From positions 1 to 32,800 of the forward strand of contig CAZQXD010000048.1 of assembly GCA_964597315.1 (NCBI GenBank): a DNA stretch of 32,800 nucleotides, written 5' to 3'. Shown piece by piece: positions 1 to 7,898 of the stretch. Position numbers and translations under genes: made by a program. The notes beneath the pieces were generated by a model. It saw only the letters and a list, made by a program, of their open reading frames with translations, was not told the origin of the DNA and searched no databases. This DNA comes from CAZQXD01 sp964597315 (GTDB lineage Bacteria; Pseudomonadota; Gammaproteobacteria; Competibacterales; Competibacteraceae). How positions within the stretch are numbered: position 1 is the stretch's first letter; each line of letters starts with the position of its first letter.

Positions 1-245
1 AGGGGGTTACGCAGCAGTACCTGCATGAGCGCCCCCGCCAGGGCCAGCATACCACCGGTGGCAAAGGCTGCCAGGGCTCGGGGTAAGCGCAGTTCCAGCA
101 CCACTCGGGCGGCCAGGCCGTCTTCTCCTAGGGCGCTCCAGAACTGGGCCGGGGTGATGCTCACGCTACCCTGGAACAGGGCAAAAACCACACTGGCCGC
201 CGCCAGCAGCGCCAGCAGGGCCAGGATCAGGGCGGCGCGGGCCAC
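1..245 (-). CDS. FecCD/BtuC-type ABC transporter permease, N-terminal part (cut by window edge)
   Basis: Reading the minus strand from a GTG at 245 gives about 81 residues: a hydrophobic first helix, a short periplasmic stretch containing ITPAQFWSAL, then RLPRALAAFATGGMLALAG and a segment ending LMQVLLRNPL. The R-LPR-A-----G--LA--G---Q---RNPL pattern is the signature of the FecCD permease family, which forms the membrane channel of ABC importers for iron siderophores, haem or cobalamin. The rest of the gene, and probably its ATPase and binding-protein partners, lie beyond the left edge. The stop codon of the HAD gene lies just 4 bases upstream of this GTG, which suggests co-transcription. The exact start is uncertain because the frame stays open into the HAD gene. 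The substrate cannot be told from this fragment. Confidence 0.8.
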   Translation of the reverse strand, partial: MARAALILALLALLAAASVVFALFQGSVSITPAQFWSALGEDGLAARVVLELRLPRALAAFATGGMLALAGALMQVLLRNP

Positions 246-249
246 CGAG

Positions 250-906
250 TCAGTCGCGTAGGCTGATGACGGGCCAGCCCTGTTCTCGGGCATGGCGCTC
301 CAGAATCGGGTCCGGGTCCACGGCCACCGGGTAGGTCACCCGGCTCAGCAACGGCAGGTCGTTCTGGGAGTCGCTGTAGAAACAGCTTTCTTCGAGGCTA
401 TGGCCGGTCTCGGCCAGCCAGGCGTTCAGGCGCTGGACCTTGCCTTCCTGAAAACAGGGAACGCCCGTGGGACGGCCGGTGTAACGCCCTTCCAGGCATT
501 CCGGTTCAGTAGCCAGCAGGTGGGGTACGCCCAGGGCGGCGGCGATGGGTTCGGTGACGAAACGGTTGGTGGCGGTGATGATTAACAGGGTATCGCCAGC
601 GTTTCGATGGCGGCGGAGTAAATCCAGAGCCTTGGGCAGCAGGATCGGGCGAATTTTTTCCTCCATGAACCGCGCCCGCCAGGCTTGCAGATCGTTGGGG
701 TCATTGTTGGCCAGGGGCTGGAGGGCAAAGGTTAGGAATTCCTGGATATCCAGTACGCCAGCCTTATAAGCGTTGTAAAAACGCTGGTTTTCCCGTTCGT
801 AGACATCTTCGTCCACAATGCCGTTGGTCACCAGAAACCGGCCCCAAAGGTAGTCGCTATCGCCTCCCAACAAGGTGTTATCCAAATCGAAAATAGCCAG
901 GCTCAC
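250..906 (-). CDS. HAD-superfamily subfamily IB phosphatase (SerB-like)
   Basis: Predicted cytoplasmic phosphatase of 218 residues. Motif I is FDLDNTLL (nucleophile Asp7, acid Asp9), motif II is the Thr in LLIITATN, motif III is the Lys in GKVQRLNAW, and motif IV is YSDSQNDLPLL. The helical cap between motifs I and II is typical of subfamily IB, the phosphoserine phosphatase-like group. I chose the GTG at 906 because GGAGG (912-916) sits 5 bases before it and the protein then starts MSLAIFDLDNTLL as in relatives; a GTG at 918 is the alternative. It lies divergently beside rppH-ptsP, as a similar gene does in Pseudomonas. The physiological substrate is unknown; phosphoserine or another small phosphomonoester is possible. 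Confidence 0.85.
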   Translation of the reverse strand: MSLAIFDLDNTLLGGDSDYLWGRFLVTNGIVDEDVYERENQRFYNAYKAGVLDIQEFLTFALQPLANNDPNDLQAWRARFMEEKIRPILLPKALDLLRRHRNAGDTLLIITATNRFVTEPIAAALGVPHLLATEPECLEGRYTGRPTGVPCFQEGKVQRLNAWLAETGHSLEESCFYSDSQNDLPLLSRVTYPVAVDPDPILERHAREQGWPVISLRD

Positions 907-1073
907 GGGCGCCTCCACGGTAGGTATTCAGAATCAGGGCCGAGCGGGTGACGGTCGGCAAGCAAGGTTAATGGCTTTATACAAACTTGCAAGCCCGGTT
1001 CGGGAAGTGGCGAAAGTTCTTATAGTGTGAAAAAATAGCCAAGAATAGCCATTATCATAAAATTGGTTTTCAA
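907..1073. promoter_or_regulatory. Divergent intergenic region between HAD gene and rppH
   Basis: About 165 bp separate two divergent genes and must hold both promoters. The part near rppH is AT-rich compared with the surroundings (roughly 1015-1070). TATAGT at 1021-1026 could be a -10 element for rppH, but no convincing -35 is visible at the right distance. No riboswitch-like structure was recognised. Confidence 0.3.
912..916 (-). promoter_or_regulatory. Shine-Dalgarno deciding the HAD start
   Basis: GGAGG on the minus strand is 5 bases upstream of the GTG at 906. The alternative GTG at 918 lies on the upstream side of this motif and has no comparable motif of its own, so the shorter protein is preferred. 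Confidence 0.55.
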
Positions 1074-1718
1074 GTGATTGATTCGGAGGGTTATAGGGCT
1101 AATGTCGGCATCATCCTGAGCAATGACGCGAGGCGTCTGTTCTGGGCGAAGCGCATCGGTCAGCGATCGTGGCAGTTTCCCCAGGGGGGTATCCGCTTAG
1201 ACGAATCGCCGAAAGAAGCCATGTTCCGGGAACTGACCGAAGAGACCGGTCTGCGTTCCTGTCATGTGGAAATTATCGGCTGCACCAGGGGCTGGCTGCG
1301 CTACCGATTGCCTAAACGACTGATTCGGCAGCACAGTCGCCCTTTGTGCATCGGCCAGAAGCAAATCTGGTTTTTGTTGCGTATGGTAGGCGCCGAGAGC
1401 GATGTGCGTCTGGATGTGTCCCACCGACCCGAATTCGATCACTGGCGCTGGGTTGATTACTGGTACCCACTCAAGGCGGTGGTGCCATTTAAACGTCAGG
1501 TGTATTTGAGGGCGCTGCGGGAACTGGCGCCGTTGCTGTTTCCAAATCGTGATGCCCATAACGGCCGATTCCGCCCGTCACGGGGCGGTAACGGCCGGGA
1601 CGGTTCAGAGCCGATGTTCACGGCCACTGATTCCACCAAAAACGAAGACTCCGGAAGCAGCAGCCTGGTCAATACCTGCTCCGGCCTGAATGCGCCCCTG
1701 CCGACTCGCAAACGCTAG
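1074..1718 (+). CDS. rppH: RNA pyrophosphohydrolase RppH (Nudix)
   Basis: RppH removes pyrophosphate from the 5' triphosphate end of mRNAs and so triggers RNase E-dependent decay. The protein begins MIDSEGYRANVGIIL, close to the E. coli N-terminus. It carries a full Nudix box at about residues 39-61 (GG-RLDESP-EAMFRELTEETGL), with the substrate-recognition region SWQFPQGG just before it. The start codon is GTG at 1074. At 214 residues it is longer than the roughly 160-180 usual for the family: beyond about residue 160 there is a Gly/Arg/Ser-rich, probably disordered tail ending PLPTRKR. ptsP follows 49 bp downstream on the same strand, the same pairing as in Pseudomonas, so the two are probably co-transcribed. 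Family assignment is firm; the role of the tail is unknown. Confidence 0.93.
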   Translation: MIDSEGYRANVGIILSNDARRLFWAKRIGQRSWQFPQGGIRLDESPKEAMFRELTEETGLRSCHVEIIGCTRGWLRYRLPKRLIRQHSRPLCIGQKQIWFLLRMVGAESDVRLDVSHRPEFDHWRWVDYWYPLKAVVPFKRQVYLRALRELAPLLFPNRDAHNGRFRPSRGGNGRDGSEPMFTATDSTKNEDSGSSSLVNTCSGLNAPLPTRKR

Positions 1719-1767
1719 TCCAGGGAGCCACAACCACTGTTGCAGTTGCTGGAGGAGAGTGCGATCC

Positions 1768-4032
1768 ATGCTGGACGCCCTGCGGCGTATCGTCCAGGAA
1801 GTCAGCGCTGCCCCTGACCTGGGCCAGGCACTGGGCCTGATCGTGGCCCGGGTCAAGGAGGCCATGCACGCCGATGTCTGTTCCGTGTATCTGGTCGATC
1901 ATCAACGCCGCGAGTATGTGCTGATGGCCACCGAGGGGCTGCGCCCCGATGCGGTGGGTCAGTTGCGGCTGCCCTTTGGTCAGGGGCTGACAGGGCTGGC
2001 CGCCGCCCGCGCGGAGCCGGTCAACGTGGACAATGCGCCCGACCATCCCAACTTCCGTTACGTGGCCGCCGTGGGCGAAACGCCGTTTCATGGCTATCTG
2101 GGCGTTCCCATGGTGCGTCGCCGCGAAGTGATGGGAGTGCTGGTGGTCCAACAGTTGGCCCGGCGCAAGTATAACGAAGATGAAGAGTCTTTTCTGGTGA
2201 CCCTGGCCACCCAGTTGGCCGCCTCCGTCAGCCAGGCTGAGATCCGCCAAGGGCTGGATCGGCTGGATACCACCGGTCTGGGCGGCACCTTGTTTCTGGA
2301 TGGCGTGGCCAGCGCCCGCGGCCTGGGATTGGGAATCGCCGTGGTGGCCTACCCCGCGACCCAACTGGAAGGGGTGCCGGACAAAGCCGTTGAATACATC
2401 GCGGCGGAGGTGGCGCGCCTGCGCCAGGCGGTGGAGGCCGAACAGGCGGAGATCAAGCGCCTCAGTAAGCGCATGGAAGGAGTGCTGAGCGCCGGGGACC
2501 GGGCCTTATTCGATGCCTACGCCCTGTTGCTGGGTAGCGATAATCTGGTGAATGGCACCCTGGATCGGATTCGTCAGGGTAACTGGGCGCCTGGGGCGCT
2601 GCGGGATACGGTGGCCGAATACGCCAACGCCTTCGAGGAGATGGACGATCCCTATCTGGCCGGACGAGCCGCCGATATCCGCGATCTGGGCCAACGGCTG
2701 CTGATGCGGCTGCTCCAGGAGCAACCGCAGGATCGTCAATACCCGGAGCGCACCATTTTGGTGGGTGAAGAGATTGGCGTGACCCAACTCTTCGAGGTGC
2801 CCCAGGATCGGCTCGCCGGGCTGGTGTCGGTGCGCGGCACCGGCGCTTCCCACGTGGCCTTGCTGGCCCGGGGGCTGGGGATTCCAGCGGTGTTCGGGGT
2901 CAACAACGCTCCCCTGAGCCGCTTGGATGGCCGAGAGGTGGTGGTGGACGGCTATTCGGCCCGGATCTGCATCCAGCCCGGCCCGGTATTGCGGGACCAG
3001 TACCAGAAACTGGCCCAGGAGGAAGCGGAACTGTCCCGAGGGCTGCTGGAACTCAAGGACCTGCCCGCCGAGACCCCCGACGGCCAGCGAGTCGGCATGC
3101 TCGCCAATTCCGCGCTGTTCGCCGACATCAACGCCGCCCGGGACAGTGGCGCCGAGGGAGTGGGCTTATACCGCTCGGAAATGCATTTTTTCTTGCGTGA
3201 TCGTTTCCCCGGGGAGGAAGAACAGACCAAGGTCTATACACGGGTGCTGAAGCTCATGGCTCCCCGCCCGGTGTGCCTGCGCACTCTGGATGTGGGCGGC
3301 GACAAGCCTCTGCCCTATTTTCCCATCCAGGAGGAAAACCCTTTTCTGGGCTGGCGGGGTATCCGCATCAGCCTAGATCAACCGGATATCTTCAAGACCC
3401 AACTCCGGGCCATGCTGCGAGCCGGGGCCGCCTATCCAGAACTGGCCATTCTGTTTCCCATGATTACCTCGGTGACAGAGCTGTCCGAGTGTCTGGAACA
3501 GTTGCGATCCGCCTATGCCGAGTTGCTGGAGGACGGCCTGCCGGTGGCTTTTCCCCGGGTGGGCGTCATGATCGAAGTGCCGGCGGCGGTCTATCAAATC
3601 GACGTCTTGGCGCGGATGGTGGATTTTGTGTCCATCGGCAGCAACGATTTAACGCAGTATCTGCTGGCGGTGGACCGCAACAACGACCGGGTGGCCAAGC
3701 TCTACGATAGCCTGCACCCGGCGGTCTTGATGGTGATTCAGCAGGTGGTGGAGCGGGTGCATCTGGCGGAAAAACAGGTCAGCGTCTGTGGCGAGATGGC
3801 CGGCGACCCGGCTGGCGCCCTACTGTTGCTGGGCATGGGCGTGGACAGCCTGAGCATGAGCCTGGGCAACCTACTGAAAATCAAATGGGTGATTCGCAGT
3901 TTTACCTTCTCCGAGGCCCGGACCCTGCTACACGAGTCCCTAGCCATGACCAGCGTCGCCGCCATCCGGAAACGGCTCAATGGGGCGTTGGAGGAACGGG
4001 GACTGGGCGGGCTGGTGCGGGCCGGTAAGTGA
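1768..4032 (+). CDS. ptsP: Phosphoenolpyruvate-protein phosphotransferase PtsP (EI-Ntr)
   Basis: First enzyme of the nitrogen-related phosphotransferase system: it takes phosphate from PEP and passes it to NPr (PtsO), then to EIIA-Ntr (PtsN). The 754 residues match the family length. Order of domains: GAF sensor (about 17-165), EI N-terminal helical region (about 190-330), phosphohistidine domain with GTGASHVALLARGLGIPAV (His362 is the phosphorylated residue), and the PEP-binding barrel with GSNDLTQYLLAVDRNNDRV and VCGEMAGDP (catalytic Cys674). The ATG at 1768 is chosen over an ATG at 1690 because the GAF domain begins there and GGAGGAGAG (1751-1759) precedes it. In other bacteria PtsP output affects potassium uptake, which is notable with trkAH in the same window. 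It ends 18 bp from the convergent TPR gene with no obvious terminator. Confidence 0.95.
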   Translation: MLDALRRIVQEVSAAPDLGQALGLIVARVKEAMHADVCSVYLVDHQRREYVLMATEGLRPDAVGQLRLPFGQGLTGLAAARAEPVNVDNAPDHPNFRYVAAVGETPFHGYLGVPMVRRREVMGVLVVQQLARRKYNEDEESFLVTLATQLAASVSQAEIRQGLDRLDTTGLGGTLFLDGVASARGLGLGIAVVAYPATQLEGVPDKAVEYIAAEVARLRQAVEAEQAEIKRLSKRMEGVLSAGDRALFDAYALLLGSDNLVNGTLDRIRQGNWAPGALRDTVAEYANAFEEMDDPYLAGRAADIRDLGQRLLMRLLQEQPQDRQYPERTILVGEEIGVTQLFEVPQDRLAGLVSVRGTGASHVALLARGLGIPAVFGVNNAPLSRLDGREVVVDGYSARICIQPGPVLRDQYQKLAQEEAELSRGLLELKDLPAETPDGQRVGMLANSALFADINAARDSGAEGVGLYRSEMHFFLRDRFPGEEEQTKVYTRVLKLMAPRPVCLRTLDVGGDKPLPYFPIQEENPFLGWRGIRISLDQPDIFKTQLRAMLRAGAAYPELAILFPMITSVTELSECLEQLRSAYAELLEDGLPVAFPRVGVMIEVPAAVYQIDVLARMVDFVSIGSNDLTQYLLAVDRNNDRVAKLYDSLHPAVLMVIQQVVERVHLAEKQVSVCGEMAGDPAGALLLLGMGVDSLSMSLGNLLKIKWVIRSFTFSEARTLLHESLAMTSVAAIRKRLNGALEERGLGGLVRAGK

Positions 4033-4050
4033 GCCGACCCTGGGTAATGC

Positions 4051-4407
4051 TTATTGATTTTGCGAATCGCTTGGCCGCTTTGTAGGTTCACCCTCTCCCT
4101 TGCGCAGCCGCTTCAGAAACACGCCCATTTCCCGGGCCGCCTGTTTGTCCCCTTTGGCCTCGGCCACCCGGATACCCTGTTGGTAGGCATCCATGGCCCG
4201 ACCCCGCTCCCCGGCCAGGGCCAGGGCCTGGCCTAGAAGCTTCCAAGCCGCCGAGTAGCCCGGATCTTGCTCCAGGGCATGTTCCAGATGGGCAGCCGCC
4301 TTGGCCGGAGCGTTGGCCTTCAGATACAGGCTACCTAGGGAAAAACGCAGCAGGGGATTGTCCTGGCCGCGGGCCAGCAGGGCTTCCAGAGTGTCCAAGG
4401 AGGCCAT
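4051..4407 (-). CDS. Small TPR-repeat protein
   Basis: This 118-residue protein is almost wholly tetratricopeptide repeats. NPLLRFSLGSLYLKANAPAK, AAAHLEHALEQDPGYSAAWK and LLGQALALAGERGRAMDAY- follow the TPR helix-pair pattern over residues 17-95, then comes a charged tail (KRLRKGEGEPTKRPSDSQ). There is no signal peptide, so it is probably a cytoplasmic scaffold. The ATG at 4407 lies one base after the stop of the methyltransferase gene, so the two are translationally coupled. The frame is open further upstream, but those residues come from the methyltransferase region in another frame and were excluded. Its partner is unknown. Confidence 0.8.
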   Translation of the reverse strand: MASLDTLEALLARGQDNPLLRFSLGSLYLKANAPAKAAAHLEHALEQDPGYSAAWKLLGQALALAGERGRAMDAYQQGIRVAEAKGDKQAAREMGVFLKRLRKGEGEPTKRPSDSQNQ

Positions 4408-4408
4408 C

Positions 4409-4996
4409 TCAGGGTTTCTTCCGGGCCACCAGCAGGGCTTCGTTACGAAACCCCTGGTGGGTGTCTCCGAGCAGCCCTTCTTCCCTGTAGACCCGCGGAG
4501 CGAGGGCGGCGAACAGCTTGAGCAGTTCACCCTCCTCCAAGAGAAAATCTGGATTTCCGGGGCCGCCCTCGCCGACTTTTTCCTTGGTGAAGGTTTGGTA
4601 GAACAGCAAGCCACCTGGGTGCAGGGCCTCCACCAGTTTGGGGACCAGTTCCCGGTCTAGGAAACGGCTGACCACAATGACATGGAAGCTGTCGGCCTCG
4701 GGGGGAGCCATGGTCACGTCCCTGACCACGGCTTCCAAATCCAGATTGGCTTCCCAGGACTGGTCTTCCAGGCGGCGGATGGCCACTGGGGAAATGTCCC
4801 AGGCCCAGGTCTTCAGTCCCCGTTCGGCCAGCAGCAAGGCATTGGCCCCCAGCCCACAGGCCAGATCCAGGGCTTTGCCCTCGGCGGGCAGCAGATGCAA
4901 GTTTTCGGTGAGTACCCTGGCGGGGTCCTGGCGCAGATCGGTGTCCCGGTAGCATTCGTCCCAGTGTTCCCGGGGGTCCCAGGTGTTGTTGCTCAT
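4409..4996 (-). CDS. Class I SAM-dependent methyltransferase (TehB-like)
   Basis: A 195-residue Rossmann-fold methyltransferase. Motif I is ALDLACGLGANALLLAERG, followed by the acidic strand end WAWDISPVAI, motif IV-like DSFHVIVVSRFL and the post-motif LHPGGLLFYQTFT. The overall layout, with a short N-terminal WDPREHWDECYRD segment, resembles TehB / thiopurine-type small-molecule methyltransferases. The ATG at 4996 has GGCGGA 6-11 bases upstream; an in-frame TTG 15 bases earlier is less likely. It lies in the same orientation as trkH (about 64 bp upstream) and is followed at once by the TPR gene. The substrate cannot be inferred; this family includes tellurite/selenium and thiol methylases. 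Confidence 0.82.
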   Translation of the reverse strand: MSNNTWDPREHWDECYRDTDLRQDPARVLTENLHLLPAEGKALDLACGLGANALLLAERGLKTWAWDISPVAIRRLEDQSWEANLDLEAVVRDVTMAPPEADSFHVIVVSRFLDRELVPKLVEALHPGGLLFYQTFTKEKVGEGGPGNPDFLLEEGELLKLFAALAPRVYREEGLLGDTHQGFRNEALLVARKKP

Positions 4997-5060
4997 GATT
5001 ATTTCCGCCAAAAGTCAGGGGTTAATAGTAACAGCACGGTGAAGCTCTCCGGTCATCCAT

Positions 5061-6509
5061 TCAGCGGCGCCAGAATGTCGGGGTGACCAGCACCAGCAGG
5101 GTGAAGATCTCCAGCCGCCCCAGCAGCATGGCCACGCACAGCACCCACTTGGAAGGGGCGTTGACCTGGGCGAAGTTGATGGCCACCTCGCCCAAGCCCG
5201 GGCCTAGGTTGTTGATGCAGGCGGCCACCGCCGAGAAAGCCGTCACCTGATCCAGGCCGGTGGCCATCAGAATCAGCATCATCACTGTGAACGTGGCCAC
5301 ATACAGGGCGAAAAACCCCCATACCGCGTTGATCACCCGTTCTGGCAGAGGCTTGCCGCCTACCTTGACCAGTAACTGGGCGTTGGGATGGATCAGCCGG
5401 GTGATCTCCCGCTTGCCCTGCTTGTAGAGCAGCAGGAACCGGATCACTTTCATGCCCCCGCCGGTGGAGTTGGCGCAGGCCCCCACGAAGCTGGTGAATA
5501 GTAGCAGCACCGGCAGAAAGCCTGGCCAGGCGAAGTATTCGGCGGTGGTGAAACCGGTGGTGGTGGCGATGGAGACCACTTGAAAAATCCCGTGCAACAG
5601 GGCGTCCTGGGCTTCCAGAGTATGGGTGAAGTGCAGATAAGCGACGGTGATCAAAGCCACTCCGCCTAGTAGCGCCAGATAGGCCCGGAACTCCGAGTCG
5701 GCCCAGTAGATCAGGGGGTTGAGTTTGCGCAGGGCGACGAAATGCAGGGCAAAATTGACCCCCGAGATGACCATGAATACGATAGCGATGACAATCACCA
5801 GGGGATTATCGAAATAGCCCATGCTGGCGTCATGGGTGGAGAAGCCGCCGATGGCTACGGTGGAGAAACTATGGCCCACGGCGTCGAACAGGTTCATGCC
5901 GGCGGCCCAGTAGCTGACGGCGCAGGCTGCGGTCAGCCCCAGATAGATATACCACAGGGCCTTGGCGGTCTCGGTGATCCTAGGGGTGAGCTTGTTATCC
6001 TTGACGGGACCCGGGGTTTCGGCCCGATAAAGCTGCATGCCGCCGATGCCCAGCATGGGCAGGATGGCCACCGCCAGCACGATGATCCCCATGCCGCCCA
6101 GCCATTGCAGTTGCTGACGGTAATACAGGATGGCGTGGGGCAAGGTGTCCAGGTGGGTAATCACCGTGGCTCCGGTGGTGGTCAGCCCCGACATGGACTC
6201 GAACACCGCGTCGGTGATGCTCATAAAGGGCGCGTCCGAGAGCATGAAGGGCAGGGCGCCGAACAGCCCCAGCACCGACCAAAACAAGGCCACCACCACG
6301 AAACCGTCCCGCAGTCTCAAGTCCTGGCGCAGGCGACGCACCGGCAGCCAGCAGATCACACCGATCAATAGGGTCACGGCGAAACTGACGGCGAAGGGCA
6401 GCACGGCGCCGTCTTGATACCACAAGCCCACTAGCAGGGGTGGCAGCAGGGTTAGGCTGAACACCGTCAGCAGGATGCCGAGGACGCGCTGGACAACGAG
6501 GGGATTCAT
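5061..6509 (-). CDS. trkH: Trk potassium uptake channel subunit TrkH
   Basis: Integral inner-membrane potassium channel subunit of 482 residues with about ten membrane helices. All four selectivity-filter pore loops are visible: SGLTTTGATV, TVAIGGFST, TTTGFTTAEY and the region around NNLGPGLGE, with CANSTGGGMKV in the conserved kink after the third pore. TrkH conducts K+ and is gated by the TrkA ring. It starts 12 bp downstream of the trkA stop, so both subunits come from one transcript. The order ntrY-ntrX-trkA-trkH suggests shared regulation with the upstream two-component system. Confidence 0.96.
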   Translation of the reverse strand: MNPLVVQRVLGILLTVFSLTLLPPLLVGLWYQDGAVLPFAVSFAVTLLIGVICWLPVRRLRQDLRLRDGFVVVALFWSVLGLFGALPFMLSDAPFMSITDAVFESMSGLTTTGATVITHLDTLPHAILYYRQQLQWLGGMGIIVLAVAILPMLGIGGMQLYRAETPGPVKDNKLTPRITETAKALWYIYLGLTAACAVSYWAAGMNLFDAVGHSFSTVAIGGFSTHDASMGYFDNPLVIVIAIVFMVISGVNFALHFVALRKLNPLIYWADSEFRAYLALLGGVALITVAYLHFTHTLEAQDALLHGIFQVVSIATTTGFTTAEYFAWPGFLPVLLLFTSFVGACANSTGGGMKVIRFLLLYKQGKREITRLIHPNAQLLVKVGGKPLPERVINAVWGFFALYVATFTVMMLILMATGLDQVTAFSAVAACINNLGPGLGEVAINFAQVNAPSKWVLCVAMLLGRLEIFTLLVLVTPTFWRR

Positions 6510-6521
6510 GGGTGGCGTGGC

Positions 6522-7898
6522 TCAGATAAAGGTGACGCCCACCTGGAACAGACGCTCCACCTCGGTGATGCGTTTTTTGTCCACTAAAAACAGAATCACA
6601 TGATCCTCCGCCTCGATTACCGTGTCGTGGTGGCAGATCACCACCTCGTCGCCCCGCACCAAAGCGCCGATGGTGGCGCCCTGGGGCAGGTTGATTTCAT
6701 CGATGCGCCGACCCACCACCTTGGAGTTGCTGGGGTCGCCGTGGGCAATGGCCTCGATGGCCTCGGCGGCGCCCCGGCGCAGGGAGTGGACTTTGGCCAC
6801 GTCGCCCCGGCGCACATGGGTGAGCAGACTGCCGATGGTGGCCTGCTGGGGGGAGATGGCCACATCGATGGTGCCGGAGGCTTCTACCAGGTCCACATAG
6901 GACGGGCGGTTGATCAAGGACATGACCTTGCGGGCGCCCAGCCGCTTGGCCAGCATGGCCGACAGGATATTGGCCTCGTCATCGTTGGTCACCGCGCAGA
7001 ACACATCGGTATGCTCAATGTTCTCCTCTAGCAGCAGTTCCTCGTCGGCGGCGTCCCCGGCCAGCACGATGGTGCGGTCCAGGGCCGCAGCTAGGTGCCG
7101 GGCGTTGGCGGAATTGCGCTCGATGACCTTGACCTGAAAGCGGTGTTCCAGGACCTTAGCCAAGCGTCGGCCGATATTGCCGCCCCCGGCCAGGATGATG
7201 CGCTTGGTCGCCTTGTCCGCCTTGCGTAATTCTCCCATGACCGCCCGAATGGCTTTGCGCCCGGCCACGAAAAATACCTCATCGTCGGCCTCGATAATGG
7301 TATCCCCCCCGGGGAGAATGGCGTTGCCCCGACGGAAGATGGCCGCCACCCGGGTATGGATGCCGGGCATATGGGTGGGCAGCGTATGCAGGGCCTGGCC
7401 CACCAGGGTGCCGCCGTAGCGGGCCTTGAGGCCCACCAGACGAATCTTGCCGTCGGCGAAATCCAGCACCTGCAAGGCCCCCGGATGCTCGATGATCCGC
7501 TGAATATACTCGGTGACCAATTGCTCGGGACTGATTTGCACGTCCACCGGCAGGCAGTCGTTATTGAACAATTGGGGGTAGTTCAGATACTCCACGGCCC
7601 GGACTCGGGCGATCTTGGTGGGGGTGTGAAACAGGGTGTAGGCGATCTGGCAGGCGATCATATTCACCTCATCGCTGTTGGTCAGGGCGATGATCAGGTC
7701 GGCGTCCTCCGCTCCAGCCTGGGTCAGCACCTCGGGATGGGAGGCGTTGCCCTGCACCGTGCGAATGTCCAGGCGGTCTTGGAGTTCCTGGAGGAGGTCG
7801 CTGTTGGTGTCGACCACGGTAATGTCATTGGCCTCCGAGGCCAGGTTATGGGCCACGGAGGCGCCCACCTGGCCGGCGCCTAGAATGAGGATCTTCAT
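6522..7898 (-). CDS. trkA: Trk potassium uptake regulatory subunit TrkA
   Basis: Peripheral cytoplasmic NAD(H)/ATP-binding gate of the Trk K+ channel. The 458 residues contain two RCK units: the first begins MKILILGAGQVG with a Rossmann nucleotide site, followed by a TrkA-C domain around residues 140-220; the second begins at LAGGGNIGRRLAKVLE, again with its own TrkA-C domain to the end. This duplicated arrangement is that of E. coli TrkA. The ATG overlaps the stop of ntrX by one base (TAATG), so translation is coupled. Confidence 0.96.
   Translation of the reverse strand: MKILILGAGQVGASVAHNLASEANDITVVDTNSDLLQELQDRLDIRTVQGNASHPEVLTQAGAEDADLIIALTNSDEVNMIACQIAYTLFHTPTKIARVRAVEYLNYPQLFNNDCLPVDVQISPEQLVTEYIQRIIEHPGALQVLDFADGKIRLVGLKARYGGTLVGQALHTLPTHMPGIHTRVAAIFRRGNAILPGGDTIIEADDEVFFVAGRKAIRAVMGELRKADKATKRIILAGGGNIGRRLAKVLEHRFQVKVIERNSANARHLAAALDRTIVLAGDAADEELLLEENIEHTDVFCAVTNDDEANILSAMLAKRLGARKVMSLINRPSYVDLVEASGTIDVAISPQQATIGSLLTHVRRGDVAKVHSLRRGAAEAIEAIAHGDPSNSKVVGRRIDEINLPQGATIGALVRGDEVVICHHDTVIEAEDHVILFLVDKKRITEVERLFQVGVTFI

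Noticed and set aside
1669..2364. Long minus-strand frame rich in Gln, Gly and His opposite ptsP
   Set aside because: Its composition is that of an antisense shadow of a conserved domain; no start signal or motif.
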